Part shown: piece by piece, positions 1 through 8,400 of the stretch
How positions within the stretch are numbered: the stretch's first letter is position 1
Layout of the letters: every line of letters begins with the position of its first letter
Source: a virus
Virus record (IMG/VR): IMGVR_UViG_3300047393_000041
Location: 64,001 to 115,882 of that record
Direction: 5' to 3' (one strand)
DNA: 51,882 nt
The notes under the pieces: model-generated
What the model was told of the DNA's origin: nothing
What the model saw: only the letters and a program-made list of their open reading frames with translations
Database searches by the model: none
Position numbers and translations under genes: made by a program

Positions 1-373
1 AGTTTAATGTTATTATTACATTAGTTGGATTTTCAATAATGTAAATACGTTCTTCAATTAATTTTTTCATGTCCTCAAGTTTAGAAGTTTTTTCATATAC
101 TACAGGAGCATCTTTATCTATATTATCTACTTGTTTTAATGTAGAAAAATCTTTTTCTAACCATTCTGCCACAATATCATTTGTTAAGCTATCAGTTGGA
201 ATGAAATCTTCTATACTTGGAGAACCTAAACTTTGTAACCCATATACATCTAATGATGTTCCTAATTCACTTGTTCCAATGTATCTCCAATGTACATTTT
301 TAATTACATTTTGTAATTCTCCATGATTAATTTCGCAATCTAACGATTCTATTTTCCAGTTATATGTTATCAT
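1..373 (-). CDS. Small fibre-associated protein, C-terminus cut by window edge
   Basis: The frame opens with ATG at 373 and stays open to the left edge, giving at least 124 residues beginning MITYNWKIESLDCEINHGEL and continuing with VHWRYIGTSE. It starts 2 bp after the stop of the upstream fibre gene, so it is almost certainly translated in the same operon. The opening (Met-Ile-Thr, Trp, then a V-x-W-R motif) resembles small proteins that often sit beside tail-fibre genes in many phages. That is a memory-based family impression, and no function is established. A charged, probably helical C-terminal part (KLEDMKKLIEERIYIIEN) follows. No signal peptide or membrane segment is visible. A chaperone or accessory role for the fibre is only an inference from position. 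Confidence 0.75.
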   Translation of the reverse strand, partial: MITYNWKIESLDCEINHGELQNVIKNVHWRYIGTSELGTSLDVYGLQSLGSPSIEDFIPTDSLTNDIVAEWLEKDFSTLKQVDNIDKDAPVVYEKTSKLEDMKKLIEERIYIIENPTNVIITLN

Positions 374-375
374 AA

Positions 376-1824
376 TTAAGCTATTCTATATGTTATAAAT
401 GTGTTTGTAGCTGTTTTTCTTGTTCTAAATATTGCTTGTGATGCAATAGGAATAGTTGTAAGACCAAACATTGTATTCCCTGATCCATTTGTTATTGTAA
501 CTATACCTACAGAAGATCCTCTATTAATTACAACCCAATCAAAAGCATTATCTATAGGCAATAATCCACCTAATATTCCTGCATTAGTTAATGTTGCACT
601 TGGTAATGCTAATGATACAGCTGTTGCGCTTGTAGCAGTGATTATACCTGTTAGTAACTCTGAAATCAATAATGTTGCACTAGCTGTTTTTGCTATAGGG
701 GCAGGTTGTGCAAAGAATATATTTCCGTTTTGCAAACTTGGTCCTGTTACATCTAATATTGCATTACGATTTGCTGTTCCACCTAACAATAAGTTACCAT
801 AAATTATAGTAGATGTTATACTTGAATTTCCAATTGTTGTAGAATAAATAGATCCTTGATTTGCTCCTATTGATATAGTTGACATACTCCCATCTCCTAA
901 CTGAATAATATCATCACCATTGCAACTTCCTCCTATTGCTATTGTATTATTACCACTTTGTCTTCGATTACCAGTTGAACCTATTGCAATGTTACCATTT
1001 CCTGTACTAGTATATCTTCCAGCAGACTCACCCACGAATATGTTAGATGAACCAGTAGTAAGATATCTTCCAGAACCATTTCCTAAACAATAATTAGAAT
1101 AAGCAGCATTAGCTTGTATTAACGGTGCTGCATAAAGTCCCATTATAAAGTTATATGGAACACTTTTAATTTGGTTAGTTGAAGAACCTAGACTATCATA
1201 TAAAGTTATTAATGGATAACATTCTGATATAGATACTAAACTTGCTACAATTGTACCATTAAATCCACCAGAAGGAGTTATTGTCAAGTTATAGTATGTA
1301 CCTACTGAATTACTGTAAGAAGTTATTGATCCTGATTCTGTAATACCCCATTCAAATAAATCACCAAATCGTATAGCTACTTCTCCTACAGTTCTATCAT
1401 AAATTGTATAGTTTAATTGATAATATCCATTACCTGGAGCAGGTGAAGTGGCAATCAAAGGAGTTACTCCACTAACGTGTGTATACCCACTAGCAAAATC
1501 TGTTCCTGTCCATCCAGTTCCTGAAGCTACAGTTAATAATTCTCCACTATATACAGCTCCATCAGTAAGCTCTGTTCCATAAATTCTAGAAGATCCAACT
1601 ACATTTAAAACTTCATGATAACCTATAGAATCATATCCTACAGTTATAGATCCTGATATTAAAGTTTGTGTCCCTAAATTCACAGCACTTGTTGCTCCTA
1701 CATAAGGAACAAATGTACCTGTGTTATATCCTGTATTGTTGTTAATCCACTCTAATTGTTTAGATATCTGCCATAAAAGATTACTCTCTGCAGACTGTCC
1801 TATTTGTTTACTTGGTATTGACAT
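376..1824 (-). CDS. Tail fibre with YadA-like head repeats (fibre B)
   Basis: This 482-residue protein is a probable receptor-binding fibre. The N-terminus (QIGQSAESNLLWQISKQLEW) looks like a short helical virion anchor. Residues of about 85-210 form a beta-rich module with GTGWTGTDFASGYTHVSG, also found in the fibre at 44403-46238. A stretch with NSNIFVGESAGRYTSTGNGN then follows, matching the left-handed beta-roll repeats of YadA-type trimeric adhesins. It is followed by IYGNLLLGGTANR, again shared with the other fibre. The C-terminal 100 residues are a different beta-rich tip rich in Ala, Thr and Ile. No catalytic motif is seen. It stands 20 bp downstream of the collagen-like fibre gene. 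Trimerisation and receptor binding are inferred from the repeat class. Confidence 0.85.
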   Translation of the reverse strand: MSIPSKQIGQSAESNLLWQISKQLEWINNNTGYNTGTFVPYVGATSAVNLGTQTLISGSITVGYDSIGYHEVLNVVGSSRIYGTELTDGAVYSGELLTVASGTGWTGTDFASGYTHVSGVTPLIATSPAPGNGYYQLNYTIYDRTVGEVAIRFGDLFEWGITESGSITSYSNSVGTYYNLTITPSGGFNGTIVASLVSISECYPLITLYDSLGSSTNQIKSVPYNFIMGLYAAPLIQANAAYSNYCLGNGSGRYLTTGSSNIFVGESAGRYTSTGNGNIAIGSTGNRRQSGNNTIAIGGSCNGDDIIQLGDGSMSTISIGANQGSIYSTTIGNSSITSTIIYGNLLLGGTANRNAILDVTGPSLQNGNIFFAQPAPIAKTASATLLISELLTGIITATSATAVSLALPSATLTNAGILGGLLPIDNAFDWVVINRGSSVGIVTITNGSGNTMFGLTTIPIASQAIFRTRKTATNTFITYRIA

Positions 1825-1844
1825 ATTGTTTTATTTTTATTTTA

Positions 1845-2834
1845 TTAATATACTTTGGTAAGTACACAATTTTGAGATTGTATTGAATTAGCTGCATTTA
1901 ATGTTATCCATTCAGCTGTAATAGATAATGCATTTACAACAGTTGTATCAAATGCTGTATTATCTACTAATGCAAAATTTACACCATCTATACTAGTATT
2001 TGCATTTTTATTATAACTAAATTGACCATTTGTAAATAACTCAGCAACTCCTAATCCTCCAATTTTTGTTATTGTAAAATCAAGAAGAATTTCAAAATAT
2101 TTATTTGTTGTAATATTTAATGTAAATACACCTGCATCAGCTATTATATTTCCATCTGACTTCACTCTTATACGAATGTCCTCATTGTTTGCACAACTTA
2201 AATATCCACAAATTTTAGCTGTAAATGAATCACCAACTTGAAAAGCATTAGCTGGGACACTCAATGAACCAACACCTGTACCAATTAAACTTGTTTCACC
2301 TGAAGCTGGTACAATTATAGTTCCTAATGCTGTTTGAGCAAATAATCCATTAAATCCTGGACTACCAGGGATTCCTTGTATTCCTTGAGGTCCTTGCACT
2401 CCTTGTTCTCCTTGCACTCCTTGTATCCCTTGAGGACCTTGATCACCAGGAGGTCCTTTAATATCTCCTGCATCAAACCATTCTGTACCATTCCAACTCA
2501 TTAATGATCCATCAGATAAAAGAATCCATGCATCACCAATATTAACACCAGGAAGACTTCCTGCTCCAGCTAGAAAAGCTGCATAATCTGCATATGAACC
2601 AAGAATAGTTACAGAGTTACCTGCACTTCCTTGTGGTCCAGTGTTTCCTTGAATCCCTTGAGGACCAGGATTTCCTTGCTCACCCTGTTCACCTTGTGGA
2701 CCTTGAGGTCCTGGAGGTCCAACTATGTCAGAAGCTATACTAGTTATTAACTGATCTAAGTTAAGCCAACCTTTGTATCCTCTACAAGGTTTACATAACT
2801 GTTCCCAAAACCCTGCTTTGATAAATGTTGCCAT
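1845..2834 (-). CDS. Collagen-like tail fibre
   Basis: This 329-residue fibre begins with MATFIKAGFWEQ and GYKGWLNLDQLIT. The same anchor-like motif opens the short protein at 3842-4276. Two Gly-X-Y collagen-like blocks follow (about residues 39-70, starting GPPGPQGPQGEQGEQG, and about 126-160, starting KGPPGDQGPQGIQG). They are separated by a small domain with VNIGDAWILLSDGSLMSWNG, a common phage-fibre insert before Gly-rich stalks. The last 165 residues form a beta-rich domain (VGDSFTAKICGYLSCANNED and onwards) of the kind that caps collagen-like phage fibres. Collagen-like stalks in phages trimerise, and the C-terminal domain is the likely receptor-binding or trimerisation tip. The gene follows an AT-rich intergenic stretch of 83 bp containing an inverted repeat. 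Confidence 0.85.
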   Translation of the reverse strand: MATFIKAGFWEQLCKPCRGYKGWLNLDQLITSIASDIVGPPGPQGPQGEQGEQGNPGPQGIQGNTGPQGSAGNSVTILGSYADYAAFLAGAGSLPGVNIGDAWILLSDGSLMSWNGTEWFDAGDIKGPPGDQGPQGIQGVQGEQGVQGPQGIQGIPGSPGFNGLFAQTALGTIIVPASGETSLIGTGVGSLSVPANAFQVGDSFTAKICGYLSCANNEDIRIRVKSDGNIIADAGVFTLNITTNKYFEILLDFTITKIGGLGVAELFTNGQFSYNKNANTSIDGVNFALVDNTAFDTTVVNALSITAEWITLNAANSIQSQNCVLTKVY

Positions 2835-2849
2835 AATGTGTTTAAAATT

Positions 2850-2875
2850 AGATAGTAAAGATATATATTTTATCT
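2850..2875. repeat. Perfect 8-bp inverted repeat upstream of collagen-like fibre
   Basis: The sequence holds TAAAGATA and TATCTTTA separated by seven A/T bases. On the minus strand the right arm reads TATCTTTAC, the same bases as the proposed -7 box of the promoter at 40267-40298. No TTTG -33 element lies about 20 bp upstream here, so a promoter is possible but unproven. The element could instead be a weak operator or an RNA hairpin in the fibre leader. Confidence 0.3.
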
Positions 2876-2897
2876 TTATCTATAATTAATATAGTTA

Positions 2898-2923
2898 TAA
2901 TAAAATAATCAAATTGATTATTT
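2898..2923 (-). terminator. Weak AT-rich hairpin after the 45-residue basic protein
   Basis: On the minus strand AAATAATCA pairs perfectly with TGATTATTT across a 3-nt loop, and the hairpin overlaps the TAA stop of the preceding small gene. It is followed by TATTATAAC rather than a clean U tract. It may be a leaky terminator or an mRNA end stabiliser. The stem has few G/C pairs. Confidence 0.35.
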
Positions 2924-3055
2924 ACCTTGTCCCTTATAGAGTTTCTTGTATCTCTTAGAAGATTTAAGTTTAGATGTTTGTGATTTAGCATGTACTCCTG
3001 GTCTGCTAACTTTAATTACTACTGCTTTTGTTGATGTATTGGTTTGTTTTGCCAT
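2918..3055 (-). CDS. Small basic protein, 45 residues
   Basis: ATG at 3055 opens a 45-codon frame ending in TAA. The product starts MAKQTNTSTKAVVIKVSRPG and continues VHAKSQTSKLKSSKRYKKLY. It is extremely rich in Lys, Ser and Arg, with no acidic residues. The core R-P-G-V-H-A-K followed by T-S-K and a terminal K-x-Y-K-G-Q-G pattern matches tiny basic proteins I recall from many Bacteroidota phages, whose role is not established. A nucleic-acid- or virion-associated role is only a guess from charge. It starts 3 bp after the lysozyme stop codon, so it belongs to the lysis-fibre operon. Confidence 0.75.
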   Translation of the reverse strand: MAKQTNTSTKAVVIKVSRPGVHAKSQTSKLKSSKRYKKLYKGQGK

Positions 3056-3058
3056 GGT

Positions 3059-3556
3059 TTAAACTGGTATAAAAAATAAATTACTCTCTGCTTTTCTTCT
3101 TTTAACAAGCCCTGCAAGCTTAACTCCATCAGCTGTTATATATTTAGTCTCAAACCATTTTCTAACAGTTACTTCTGGAGCTCTTGTATTTATTAACTTA
3201 TACAATGTAGAAGATCCACCTGTATTATAAACATAAGAAACTAAAGCATCAAATTGATTTTGATTAAGTTCTATTTTTATATTCTGCATCACTGTATGCT
3301 CTCTAGAAGAAAGGTCTTGTAATAATACTTTTCTAGCTTCTTCTTTTGTGTGTATTGTTATGTTAGCATAAGCTAATGCTTTATTAGCTGCTCCTCTAAT
3401 GAAGTTTCCTTTTTTATCACGCATTGCATGACCATATCCTTCAGTCCATATTCCAATTGGATCCATTTTTGGTTGTAATCCAAGTAAAGTTAAATCTCCA
3501 TCATGTAAAGATTCGAATTTTTCAATAAGGTTTATTCCTATGTTACTTGTTTTCAT
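3059..3556 (-). CDS. Endolysin, GH24 (T4-type) lysozyme
   Basis: This is a muramidase that would cleave the peptidoglycan sugar backbone at the end of infection. The 165-residue length matches single-domain phage lysozymes. The catalytic triad pattern is visible: Glu15 in IEKFES, then Asp32 and Thr38 in MDPIGIWTEGYGH, with the six-residue Asp-Thr spacing typical of T4 lysozyme. The C-terminal helical half contains NQFDALVSYVYNTG and LVKRRKAESNLF, both standard GH24 features. No signal peptide or SAR helix is seen, so it depends on the holin encoded immediately upstream. Its ATG overlaps the holin stop codon (ATGA), implying translational coupling. Confidence 0.93.
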   Translation of the reverse strand: MKTSNIGINLIEKFESLHDGDLTLLGLQPKMDPIGIWTEGYGHAMRDKKGNFIRGAANKALAYANITIHTKEEARKVLLQDLSSREHTVMQNIKIELNQNQFDALVSYVYNTGGSSTLYKLINTRAPEVTVRKWFETKYITADGVKLAGLVKRRKAESNLFFIPV

Positions 3557-3840
3557 AATTGATCTTCTTGAGGAATGTCTAAGTTAGTTGTTGGTTGTCT
3601 ATTATTAAGACTATTTGAATAAGTGGTTAAGGATAAAAGAGCAGCTACAAGAGCAGCTTCCAGTCCTAACAACATAGCTATATCAGCATATGATTGCCCC
3701 ATCTTCCAATTATGTACTGTATGTGATATATTTAGAATTAAATCTATTGAAAAAGCTAGTGCTAAAGATCTTCTTAATGAAAGTTTCTTATTAGCTCCTA
3801 GCCATATAGGTTCAATGTATTTAAATAATTTATATATCAT
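3553..3840 (-). CDS. Putative holin
   Basis: This 95-residue protein has hydrophobic segments at about residues 24-40 (RRSLALAFSIDLILNI) and 54-72 (IAMLLGLEAALVAALLSL), followed by a polar, charged tail. Size, two membrane segments and an ATGA overlap with the downstream lysozyme gene fit a class II-type holin. I cannot place it in a named holin family. Its TGA stop is the only non-TAA stop visible in the window, and it is forced by the overlap. Upstream lies the short fibre-related gene, ending 1 bp before this start. Confidence 0.75.
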   Translation of the reverse strand: MIYKLFKYIEPIWLGANKKLSLRRSLALAFSIDLILNISHTVHNWKMGQSYADIAMLLGLEAALVAALLSLTTYSNSLNNRQPTTNLDIPQEDQL

Positions 3841-3841
3841 T

Positions 3842-4276
3842 TTAATTATATACTCTTATTTCTACTAATGTTTGATTCAAATAATCATTTACAAATACAG
3901 GAGTGCCTGTATGTAAGTTTTTAGTTCTTATTTCAAATTCTGTAGTGGAATTAACGAACGTAGTAAACAAAGCGTCTTCAACATTATTAGCTGTAAGTAC
4001 ACCTGTTTTATTCATATCTATAGAATTGATTATAGTACCTAAGTAGATGCCTACATTTGCATAAGACCAATTAATATTTTCTCCTAAAGTATTTTCTAAA
4101 ATAGTAGCCACAGGATCGTTTGTTCCTGTCTGATTTAATAAAGCTGTATACACTTTATATGTTGATCCAGAAGGACTACTAGCTATTAAATCTGTTATGT
4201 ATCTTGTTAAGTTAAATTCTCCTTTGTATCCTACTTGTTTCTCTATCCAAAGACCTGCTTTTATAAATATGCTCAT
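3842..4276 (-). CDS. Short fibre-related protein with FIKAG anchor motif
   Basis: The longest open frame starts at 4303. The better start is ATG at 4276, because the protein then begins MSIFIKAGLWIEKQVGYKGE. This aligns with the N-terminus of the collagen-like fibre (MATFIKAGFWEQ and GYKG), and the gene starts 2 bp after the upstream stop instead of overlapping it. About 144 residues remain. The rest is a small beta-rich domain (YKVYTALLNQTGTNDPVATI) ending TLVEIRVYN, which resembles capping domains of phage tail or baseplate proteins. No stalk is present. It may be an alternative short tip sharing an attachment site with the collagen-like fibre. It sits oddly between membrane lysis genes. 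Confidence 0.75.
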   Translation of the reverse strand: MSIFIKAGLWIEKQVGYKGEFNLTRYITDLIASSPSGSTYKVYTALLNQTGTNDPVATILENTLGENINWSYANVGIYLGTIINSIDMNKTGVLTANNVEDALFTTFVNSTTEFEIRTKNLHTGTPVFVNDYLNQTLVEIRVYN

Positions 4277-4278
4277 AA

Positions 4279-4896
4279 TTATTTGTGTAATTTGATTTTC
4301 CAATAAGCTTGTAAGCCTACTTGTAATTGACCATCTGTATTCATTCCTGTATATACATTGTATACCTGATCTGATTTTGTCTTTAACAGAAGACCAACAT
4401 TAAATTGATTTAATAATTGTGCTTGACTTCCTTGTATGCCTCCACCAATATATAATTGATTATTTCTAACTGGAGGAAGTGTTATAGTTTTTGTTACTAT
4501 AGGATATTTTAAATCCCAAGCTACTTTTCTATAAGAAATATTATTTTTACTTACAGTGTCATTAATGTAAACATGTCCTATACTATCAATTTTAATTGTA
4601 TCTTTATATACATTAAGAGCTATGTGCTCTTCTACTAGTTTAGTATATTGCAATACAAGTTTAGCATAGTTTGGATCAGGAGTATATTTAGTTTCTTGTT
4701 TTCCTGGAATTGTTTTATAAACTACAGGCTGTGTAACAACAGTATTTTTTGCAGTTACCCATACAGTGTCTTTTACTATTTTAGGTTCATTTGGTTTAGC
4801 TGGTGTACTAGTACATTTTTGCAATAAAATAACTGAAACTAATATTAAAATAATAACATTAAAAAAATTAGTCTTTACGTAGTTTAATATATTCAT
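4279..4896 (-). CDS. Membrane-anchored periplasmic protein, spanin-like
   Basis: This 205-residue protein has one N-terminal membrane segment (about residues 12-27, FNVIILILVSVILLQ) followed directly by KCTSTPAKP. The rest is a long polar exterior part with a helical stretch (LVLQYTKLVEEHIALNVYKD) and a Gly-rich beta C-terminus (LYIGGGIQGSQAQLL onwards). The cysteine just after the hydrophobic segment could be a lipidation site, but the preceding LQK does not match a good lipobox. Topology and location next to the holin and lysozyme suggest a spanin or another outer-membrane disruption factor, as Gram-negative hosts require. The assignment is positional, not homology based. Its start is 1 bp after the upstream stop codon. 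Confidence 0.7.
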   Translation of the reverse strand: MNILNYVKTNFFNVIILILVSVILLQKCTSTPAKPNEPKIVKDTVWVTAKNTVVTQPVVYKTIPGKQETKYTPDPNYAKLVLQYTKLVEEHIALNVYKDTIKIDSIGHVYINDTVSKNNISYRKVAWDLKYPIVTKTITLPPVRNNQLYIGGGIQGSQAQLLNQFNVGLLLKTKSDQVYNVYTGMNTDGQLQVGLQAYWKIKLHK

Positions 4897-4897
4897 T

Positions 4898-5218
4898 TTA
4901 TTCTTTTATGTTTTTATATAATGTTGCTAAGTATTGAAGAATTACACCAATTCCTATAATTATTCCAATTGTCCAAGAGAATCTCTTTTTGAACTCTTCT
5001 TGTTTTTGAAGTTTATCTTCTAATTCTTTCATTTTAGACTTAAGCTCAGTTAAATCAGCAACAAACCCCCCAGTTTTTGTTAGTGCGTTACCTAATATAG
5101 CGTCTACAACTTGTGTTAATTTAGTGTCTATTGAAGTCATTTTCTCCTCTAGATCGTAAAGTCTTTGATCCATGCTTGTTAATTCTTTTTCAACTTTTTT
5201 TTCAAATAATGTTTCCAT
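4898..5218 (-). CDS. Coiled-coil protein with C-terminal membrane anchor
   Basis: This 106-residue protein has heptad-rich helices (residues 1-35 and about 55-80, for example MKELEDKLQKQEEF). A single C-terminal membrane segment follows (about residues 83-100, WTIGIIIGIGVILQYLA) and then a short basic tail. The architecture resembles XhlA-type phage lysis proteins, which are coiled coil plus C-terminal anchor, but I cannot show homology. It is the first gene of the lysis block, with a candidate promoter about 80 bp upstream and a terminator separating it from the cargo genes. A lysis-regulation or membrane-scaffold role is inferred from position. Confidence 0.7.
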   Translation of the reverse strand: METLFEKKVEKELTSMDQRLYDLEEKMTSIDTKLTQVVDAILGNALTKTGGFVADLTELKSKMKELEDKLQKQEEFKKRFSWTIGIIIGIGVILQYLATLYKNIKE

Positions 5219-5298
5219 AAGGGAGTGTCAGTTATAATAACATATAAACAAATTAAGTATATAATCGTAGAGTTAATGTTACTATACTATTTACTTAG

Positions 5299-5306
5299 CA
5301 AATATA
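5299..5306 (-). promoter_or_regulatory. Candidate -7 box for the lysis-fibre operon
   Basis: The minus strand reads TATATTTGCTAA, a perfect TAnnTTTG box of the Bacteroidota primary sigma factor. It shares TTTGCTAA with the stronger promoter at 25131-25164. It lies about 80 bp upstream of the start at 5218 and downstream of the terminator at 5412-5455, where a new promoter is needed. The -33 region about 19 bp upstream reads GTTC, not TTTG, so this is only half a match. The remaining 247-bp gap shows nothing else I can interpret. Confidence 0.35.
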
Positions 5307-5411
5307 ATTGTTTTATTAATGCTATGAACATATGTAGTAAAATTACACATCATAATATAGCATAAGTTAAAATTATTTTTTATGTATTTATCATTACATA
5401 ATGTATGTTAT

Positions 5412-5455
5412 TTTAAACAAAAAGAACGTATATGATTGTAATAACATACGTTCTT
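5412..5455 (-). terminator. Rho-independent terminator after the cargo operon
   Basis: On the minus strand AAGAACGTATG pairs with CATACGTTCTT (one two-base bulge in the downstream arm), with a ten-base loop. It is followed directly by TTTGTTT. It begins 11 bp after the stop codon of the 1595-residue protein and so ends the long capsid-to-cargo transcript before the lysis genes. Confidence 0.8.
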
Positions 5456-5465
5456 CTTATTTAGA

Positions 5466-8400
5466 TTATCTTATACCATATTGGGATTGCATTTTAATAC
5501 CAAGATCTTTTGCAAGAGATGGATAAAACATAGGAAGTAATCCTGCAGCTTGATTAGTTATAGGATTTGTTTTCATCCAATATTTTATAACTTGATTTTT
5601 CTCAGCTGCATCATCGTCACCAGTTCCTAAAGCATATGATTCTTTTAAAAATCCACCTAAAGCTTTTTCATAATTAGTTATAAGACCCATAGCTGGAAAT
5701 GCTCCTTTTGACACTAAACTTGTTAAACTTCCAGGATTGTAAAAATATCCAACCTCATCTTTAAATTTATCTGTTGCTTTCAACATAAAGTTCCATTGAC
5801 TCTTAACAGCTGGATCTTCATCATCATCTGGAGCTAATGCTTTCATTCCTAAAAATAATGCCCACAATCCTGCATAGAATAATACATCTATTAATTGATT
5901 CTTAATATTTGCTCTAACAAGATCGATAAATTCATCTTCCGTCATTTCAAGTTCTTTATTAGTATCAGCTTTATAATCAGCTCTCTTTTTTTCATAAAGT
6001 TCTCTAATATAATCCATACCTTTATCATTACCCATTAAAGAGTTTTTAAGATTACCTAAAGCTCCTTTTAAATCATCTGAAATAAATCTTGCAATCATTC
6101 TAGTTCTTCCCCACTCATAAGCATCAGAAGCAGCATTGTATTTAATGTTACCCATACGTACATCTACAAGTCTTGGGATCCAGTTTTTAAATACCATGAA
6201 TGAGTTTCCATATATATTTAAATTCATTAGACGTTTATTTTCTTCTGTCATAGAACCTAAAGCATCAGCAGTAAAACTTTGTACTTTTCTTCTTAGTTCT
6301 ATTACAGAATCAGATTTTCTATCTACGCCAGGAATAATAAGTTCACCATTTTCTACTGTACTTAAAGCTAGCACTCCTTGTTTTTCATTGATAGTCTTTA
6401 CATCTTTTTCAAATTTATCAGCTCTATCTTTTCTTTCTTGTTCAGTTCCTTTATAAAATTCTTTATACTCTTCTGTAGTTTTTAAATATTCTCTAGAGTT
6501 AACCACTTTACCATCTACAACAATTGAATTTTTCAAGAAAGAAAAAAAGTTTAATCTTTGTACAGCTTCATCTCCTTCTCTCATCATTACCATTAACCAA
6601 TCTTGCACAGCTTGTTCATCTAATTTATTCAAAGAAAGATGTGTTGCAGCTTGTTTATTATAATTGTCTGTAAATGGTATAAAATACTCAAGCGCAGCAA
6701 GAATTTTCTGTTTATCTACACCATCCATTTTATTACCTAGTAACCACATTTCTGTAGATGCATAATCTGCTTTAGTAAAATACTTACCAGCATTAATAAA
6801 CCCTTGTGCTGTACCTCCAAAGTAGTTAGAAGATGATGATAATATATTAAGACCTAAAGCTGTCACTTGAAATGTATTATTTAATTGTGTTATGGCTTTG
6901 TTAATACTTATTTGTCTTCCATCTAAATTTTCTGGCAATAATTTAAACCCAAGTTTATCATTTATAGTTGTACCAAAATTACCAAACTTTCCTAACAATT
7001 GATCAAATGCTTCACTTTGTATATACTTTTGTTGATATACAATAGCTTTAAACATATCTTCATACAGTTTAGTATTCTCATTATTATCATTTGTATATAC
7101 TAATTCACCATACTCATCCTTTTGTGTTTTTCCAAATTGAGATGTTGCAATAGCTTTTTTGTTTTGTTCAAGTCTTAATAATGCTCTTCCTTGATTTTCT
7201 ATTTGCGATAAATACTGAAACTTAATAGCAAATTCATTATACATTGCCATAGTTTTAAATAAATCTTCTGACGCCTCTTCTTCAAATTTACTTACTAGAT
7301 ATCTAGGAATCTTATTTATTATTTTTCCTGAAATTGGATCAAAAGAACCAAATCCAACTTCATCAGGATCAACTGATATACTTTTCAAAAACTGCTCTCC
7401 TACTGTTATGTTTCCACCAAATATAAGTTTTTCTGTAAAACCTTTTCTAACCCATGGAAGAAATGTTCTAGCTGTTTTATCTTGTATATATCCTATTTTT
7501 GCATATTCATTATTTCTTTCTATAATGTAATTATAAAAATCTAAAGCTGGTTTATTTATATAATTACCATTGGTATCTTTAGCATGTAATTCTTTCCATT
7601 CTTTAGATTCCCAAGTTTCAACTGGGAAATTCTTAATATCATTATATAACAACCATCCCACAGATTTAGGTGTAGATATGTCATATAAGTTCTTAGCTTC
7701 AAATTGTTCTCTAGTCACTGCATTATAATTCTCTTCTTCTGAACCAACTCTAGATTTATCTTCTATCCTTTTATATTCTGTCTTTAATTTTTCTTCTAAA
7801 TATTCTTTATATGCATCTACATCAACATTATCTCTTATCCAATTAAAATCTTTTGCTTCTATCTTAGAAGTTAATGTTTTGTAAAATTCGTTTTGATATT
7901 GATCTATTAATTCATTTTCTCCTTTTTTCTTAATAAGAGAAAACATATTTTTAGATGTAAGACCTTTGTTACTTGCCCATGTTTGAAAAGATTTTTTTAA
8001 TTCTGTTAATTTCTTAACTTCTGATTGTGTATCCATACCAGCACGTCCAAATGCTGCATTAGCCATTTTGAATAAATCTTGAACACTTTTAATCTGTATA
8101 GTAGAAGTTGTTCCTAACCATTTAGAAAATATATCTTTTACAACTTTCTCTCCTTTTTCTGTACCTCCAATATTATCTACAGTGAATTCTGTAAATAACT
8201 CACCTAATGTTTCTTTAAGTTTTCTAGATTGATAAGCTGTTTCTCTTAATTCTTCTTTTAAAGCTTTTTCTTCATCAGTAGTTTTTCCTTCAAAAAGAAA
8301 ATCTAAATCTAAATCCAAAGTTGTATAATGTTGTAAAGCATCTTCTGCTACTAACATTGTTTTTGTGAAATCTTCTACTTCATCACCTTTTAAAGTTTCT

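Noticed and set aside
1845-2834. Collagen-like gene as host or eukaryotic contamination
   Set aside because: Gly-X-Y stalks are common in phage fibres, and composition, orientation and spacing match the neighbouring phage genes.
4277-4303. Upstream ATG start for the short fibre-related protein
   Set aside because: It would overlap the upstream gene by 25 bp and add nine residues absent from the homologous N-terminus of the collagen-like fibre.
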